Below are positions 61,805-64,000 of a stretch of DNA of 64,000 nucleotides, piece after piece (the stretch's first letter is position 1; each line of letters begins with the position of its first letter). Source of the stretch: Lelliottia nimipressuralis (lineage in GTDB: Bacteria; Pseudomonadota; Gammaproteobacteria; Enterobacterales; Enterobacteriaceae); assembly GCF_004402045.1 (NCBI RefSeq), contig NZ_SOMG01000011.1, forward strand, positions 496,001-560,000, given 5' to 3'. The notes below the pieces were generated by a model, which was given only the letters and a program-made list of their open reading frames with translations, was not told the origin of the DNA and did not search any database. The translations under genes were made by a program, and so were the position numbers.

Positions 61805-62583
61805 TGGCCTTCGGAATTCCTCTCGACCAGCTCTACGGGCTGGTCAGCCACTATTTTTTCATTATGGTGCGCATTGCCGCGCTGCTGCACGTTGCCCCTG
61901 TATTTGGCGAGAAGGCCGTCAACACCCGGCTGCGTGCCTGCCTGGCGCTGCTGACGGCGATCCTGATCGGCGGCACGCTGCCCGAAACGCAGGTGGGGCT
62001 TTATTCCTGGGAAGGAGTCTGGGTGCTGGCCAAACAGGTGATTATCGGTGCGGCGATGGGGCTGACGCTGCAATTGCTGTTTGCCGCCGTGCGCATGGCC
62101 GGTGAGATCATCGGCATGCAGATGGGGCTATCGTTCGCCACCTTCTTTGACCCCGGCGCCGGGAACAGCCCGGTGATCTCGCGTTTTCTGAACCTGTTGG
62201 TGACGCTGCTGTTCCTCGCCTTTAACGGCCATCTCTGGCTGCTGGCCCTGCTGGCGGAGACCTTCCAGACGCTGCCGGTTGACGCCACGCCGCTGCATGC
62301 GGGCGGGTTTATGTACCTGGTCACCCATTCGGGGATTATCTTCAGCCAGGGGCTGATGCTGGGGCTGCCGATTATTGCCTTGCTGCTGTGCATCAACTTT
62401 ATCCTCGGGCTGTTAAACCGCCTGACGCCGCAGCTCTCCATCTTCGTGATTGGCTTCCCGCTGACGCTGACCTTCGGCATGCTGGCGCTGTTCCTGATTG
62501 CCGAAACGCTGGCCCCGTTCTTTGAGCGCCTGATGGCCACCGGGTTTGACCTGCTTGCCGGGCTGATTCAGGCGCTGGTGTAA
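61804..62583 (+). CDS. fliR: Flagellar export gate protein FliR
   Basis: This 259-aa protein with about six hydrophobic helices completes the FliPQR gate. Conserved segments are RIAALLHVAPVFGEKAVNTRLRACLAL, GEIIGMQMGLSFATFFDPGAG and NRLTPQLSIFVIGFPLTL. It is the last gene of the plus-strand arm; its stop is three bases from the stop of a converging gene, with no room for a terminator. Confidence 0.95.
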   Translation: MAFGIPLDQLYGLVSHYFFIMVRIAALLHVAPVFGEKAVNTRLRACLALLTAILIGGTLPETQVGLYSWEGVWVLAKQVIIGAAMGLTLQLLFAAVRMAGEIIGMQMGLSFATFFDPGAGNSPVISRFLNLLVTLLFLAFNGHLWLLALLAETFQTLPVDATPLHAGGFMYLVTHSGIIFSQGLMLGLPIIALLLCINFILGLLNRLTPQLSIFVIGFPLTLTFGMLALFLIAETLAPFFERLMATGFDLLAGLIQALV

Positions 62584-62586
62584 CCG

Positions 62587-63111
62587 TCAGTTCATGCAGG
62601 CGATACGGGCGACGGTTTCCGTGCCGGTGGCCAGTACTTTGTCGTCCAGCAGGTAGACGGTGCTGGTGCCCACTTCCCCCGGTTTGATTTGTGGGAAGAT
62701 ATAGTCGGTCACATCTTGATCCGTGGTCTGGCCGCCGAGCTTGCGGTGCTGGCTGGTGACGGTCAGATGGATCCGCTTGCCCGACACATCCACATCGTAG
62801 CGCACTTCACGGTTGACGGGCTTGGGCAGCCCGTCGCGCTTGCCATCTTTGAAGTGGCTGATGCTGCCGATATAGGTGGTATGCCCCTTGAACAAGCCGT
62901 CACGGTAAGAGCGATAAATGCCGCGTGCCAACGTCGCGTTGTTGTCGTCCTCAATCACGTAGTAGGAAGTGGGCGCGATGCACTGCGAGGCGTATGCGGA
63001 GGTTTTAAACCCATACAGCGCCATACCGCCCAGCCCGGCAACCATCCCGCCCAGAAACAGCAGGGTGAGCGGGGATTTAATAAAGGCGAAAATAGAACGA
63101 TTCGCAGTCAT
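62587..63111 (-). CDS. FidL-like membrane protein
   Basis: This 174-aa protein has one N-terminal membrane helix (about 14-35, LLFLGGMVAGLGGMALYGF) and a periplasmic beta-rich domain with ASQCIAPTSYYVIEDD and a C-terminal ETVARIACMN; the two cysteines could form a disulfide. Pairing with a ToxR/CadC-like regulator gene, which it overlaps by 35 bases, mirrors marT-fidL of Salmonella. Its function is unknown; it may modulate the regulator as ToxS does ToxR (inference). The ATG at 63111 is chosen over a TTG at 63144. Confidence 0.72.
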   Translation of the reverse strand: MTANRSIFAFIKSPLTLLFLGGMVAGLGGMALYGFKTSAYASQCIAPTSYYVIEDDNNATLARGIYRSYRDGLFKGHTTYIGSISHFKDGKRDGLPKPVNREVRYDVDVSGKRIHLTVTSQHRKLGGQTTDQDVTDYIFPQIKPGEVGTSTVYLLDDKVLATGTETVARIACMN

Positions 63112-63883
63112 TCCCTGAATCCTTAAAGGGTTGGTGGCAGGCAATAAGCCCCTGAAACTGGCTCATTTTTTCGGAGCCGGTGGTGACGTATAGCACGGCT
63201 GCTGGCGTTTCTTTGGGACGTCTGTCCAGCACGTGACGGGTATAGGTTTGCAGCGTGGACTCAATCAGAGCATTTTGTGACTGCTTATCTTGCTGAACCA
63301 TCACCTGGGTGCCGGGCGGCACGCCGGGGCCGTTCCAGCGCACAAAGTGGACCGGCTGTGGGCTAAAGTCGAGCACGCCGCGCGCCAGCAGCGCCAGTAC
63401 CAGCCCCACCAGCAGACCGCTGGAAAGGGCAACCAGCTTCTGCTTTAGCCTGGCACGCGGTCGGGGTGGGGCGCTCGCCACGGAAGGCGCCGCTACAGGC
63501 GGCGAAACAGGGGGCGTATCCTCCGGCGGTGCAACAGCGGGCAAGGGCTCACTGCTTGTCTCCCGCACCAGCAGACGATAGCCGCTGCGCGTCACGGCGA
63601 TAAGCGTGATGGCTTCCTGCTGGTCCAGTTGAGCAAACGCGCGGCGCAGCTTGGTAATCATGACCCGGACGCTATTGTCGGTGACTTCTACCCCGGCGCT
63701 ACGCCAGCCGATCTCCATCAGCTGTTCCTGGGAAAGAACCTCTCCTTGCGCCTCTGCCAGCGCGGTGAGGCACAGGCACGCGCTTTGGGGAAGGGTAACG
63801 GTCTCTTGCGTATCCGTCCGGGCAAGTTCTCGGGTCTGCAAATCCAGCGTTAGTGACGTTCCAATCGCGATATGGTTTAGCAT
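63077..63883 (-). CDS. MarT/ToxR-like membrane-bound transcriptional regulator
   Basis: This 268-aa protein has an OmpR/ToxR-type winged-helix DNA-binding domain at the N-terminus (to about 108; LSQEQLMEIGWRSAGVEVTDNSVRVMITKLRRAF and SGYRLLV are the recognition and wing parts), a Pro-rich linker (about 112-145), one membrane helix (about 150-170) and a roughly 95-aa periplasmic domain with two cysteines (IACHQPF, NDCESF). It is expected to act from the membrane directly on promoters. Its place beside fliR suggests a link to flagella, but the target is unknown. Confidence 0.82.
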   Translation of the reverse strand: MLNHIAIGTSLTLDLQTRELARTDTQETVTLPQSACLCLTALAEAQGEVLSQEQLMEIGWRSAGVEVTDNSVRVMITKLRRAFAQLDQQEAITLIAVTRSGYRLLVRETSSEPLPAVAPPEDTPPVSPPVAAPSVASAPPRPRARLKQKLVALSSGLLVGLVLALLARGVLDFSPQPVHFVRWNGPGVPPGTQVMVQQDKQSQNALIESTLQTYTRHVLDRRPKETPAAVLYVTTGSEKMSQFQGLIACHQPFKDSGNDCESFYFRLY

Positions 63884-64000
63884 AGTTATTTGATTCTTCT
63901 GGTGTAATGGGCATCGCTTCTGGCTATTGTAATTAATAGTAATGAATGCATGTTATTGCTAGCCGGAGGCCAGAGCGACATGCTTTTTATGTCTTACGTC
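63884..64000. other. Upstream region of the regulator, window edge
   Basis: AT-rich intergenic bases with TAATTAATAGTAATGAATGCATG-like runs in which the promoter of the regulator gene should lie. No further gene is visible before the window ends. Confidence 0.5.

Noticed and set aside
1..64000. CRISPR arrays, insertion sequences, prophage or toxin-antitoxin modules
   Set aside because: No regularly spaced repeats, transposase-like proteins or phage structural genes were seen; the S74 domain protein is isolated and not within a prophage.

Overview
The window looks like the chromosome of an enterobacterium close to Enterobacter (probably the E. cloacae complex or a near relative). The left third is collinear with the E. 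coli plaP-sbcB-dacD-sbmC-yeeA-yeeX-yeeO-amn-shiA-ldtA-nac-cbl neighbourhood with its scattered tRNA-Asn genes. The housekeeping proteins match, in length and motifs, the E. coli proteins as I remember them. No search could be run, so the genus is an inference.

Layout. 1-5616: plaP (3' end only), sbcB, dacD, SOS-controlled sbmC, yeeA and yeeX. 5664-16284: tRNA-Asn neighbourhood with a GGCT-like gene, yeeO, an Xaa-Pro aminopeptidase, amn, shiA, ldtA, nac and cbl. Two of its tRNA-Asn genes sit in 235-bp inverted repeats (7820-8054 and 13793-14027) that bracket a potentially invertible 5.7-kb segment. 16348-31699: accessory block starting in AT-rich DNA. Its core is an eleven-gene co-directional run (16760-27330): Rid-like protein, MFS exporter, CPA2 antiporter, acyl carrier protein, stand-alone adenylating enzyme, transglutaminase-like protein, ketosynthase, a half-length ketosynthase-like protein without the nucleophile, a flavin-dependent halogenase-like enzyme, a class III aminotransferase and a flavin reductase. 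I do not recognise this set as a known pathway, and it is the best candidate for an undescribed system. A GST/LysR pair and a LysR/Rid/quinone oxidoreductase divergon follow. 31733-41293: a fourth tRNA-Asn and a complete Fur-box-preceded aerobactin locus (iucABCD-iutA with divergent shiF). 41290-44902: mtfA and four small accessory genes (a lipoprotein, a secreted stand-alone S74 chaperone domain, a periplasmic chorismate mutase and a methyltransferase). 44940-62583: flagellar locus with two divergent arms, fliE-cheRBYZ-flhBAE (minus) and fliFGHIJK/fliLMNOPQR (plus). 62587-63883: a MarT/ToxR-like membrane regulator with a FidL-like partner.

How the genes work together. In the biosynthetic operon the ligase probably loads an acid onto the carrier protein, the ketosynthase pair would condense or recruit, the halogenase/flavin reductase pair would oxidise or halogenate, the aminotransferase would supply an amine, the transglutaminase-like protein could form an amide, and the two transporters could export product or protect the host. 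The aerobactin genes make, export and take up a hydroxamate siderophore. The flagellar arms encode the MS ring, C ring, export apparatus and part of the chemotaxis pathway. Filament, hook, motAB, cheA/cheW and flhDC genes are not in the window. No integrase, transposase or CRISPR array was seen.
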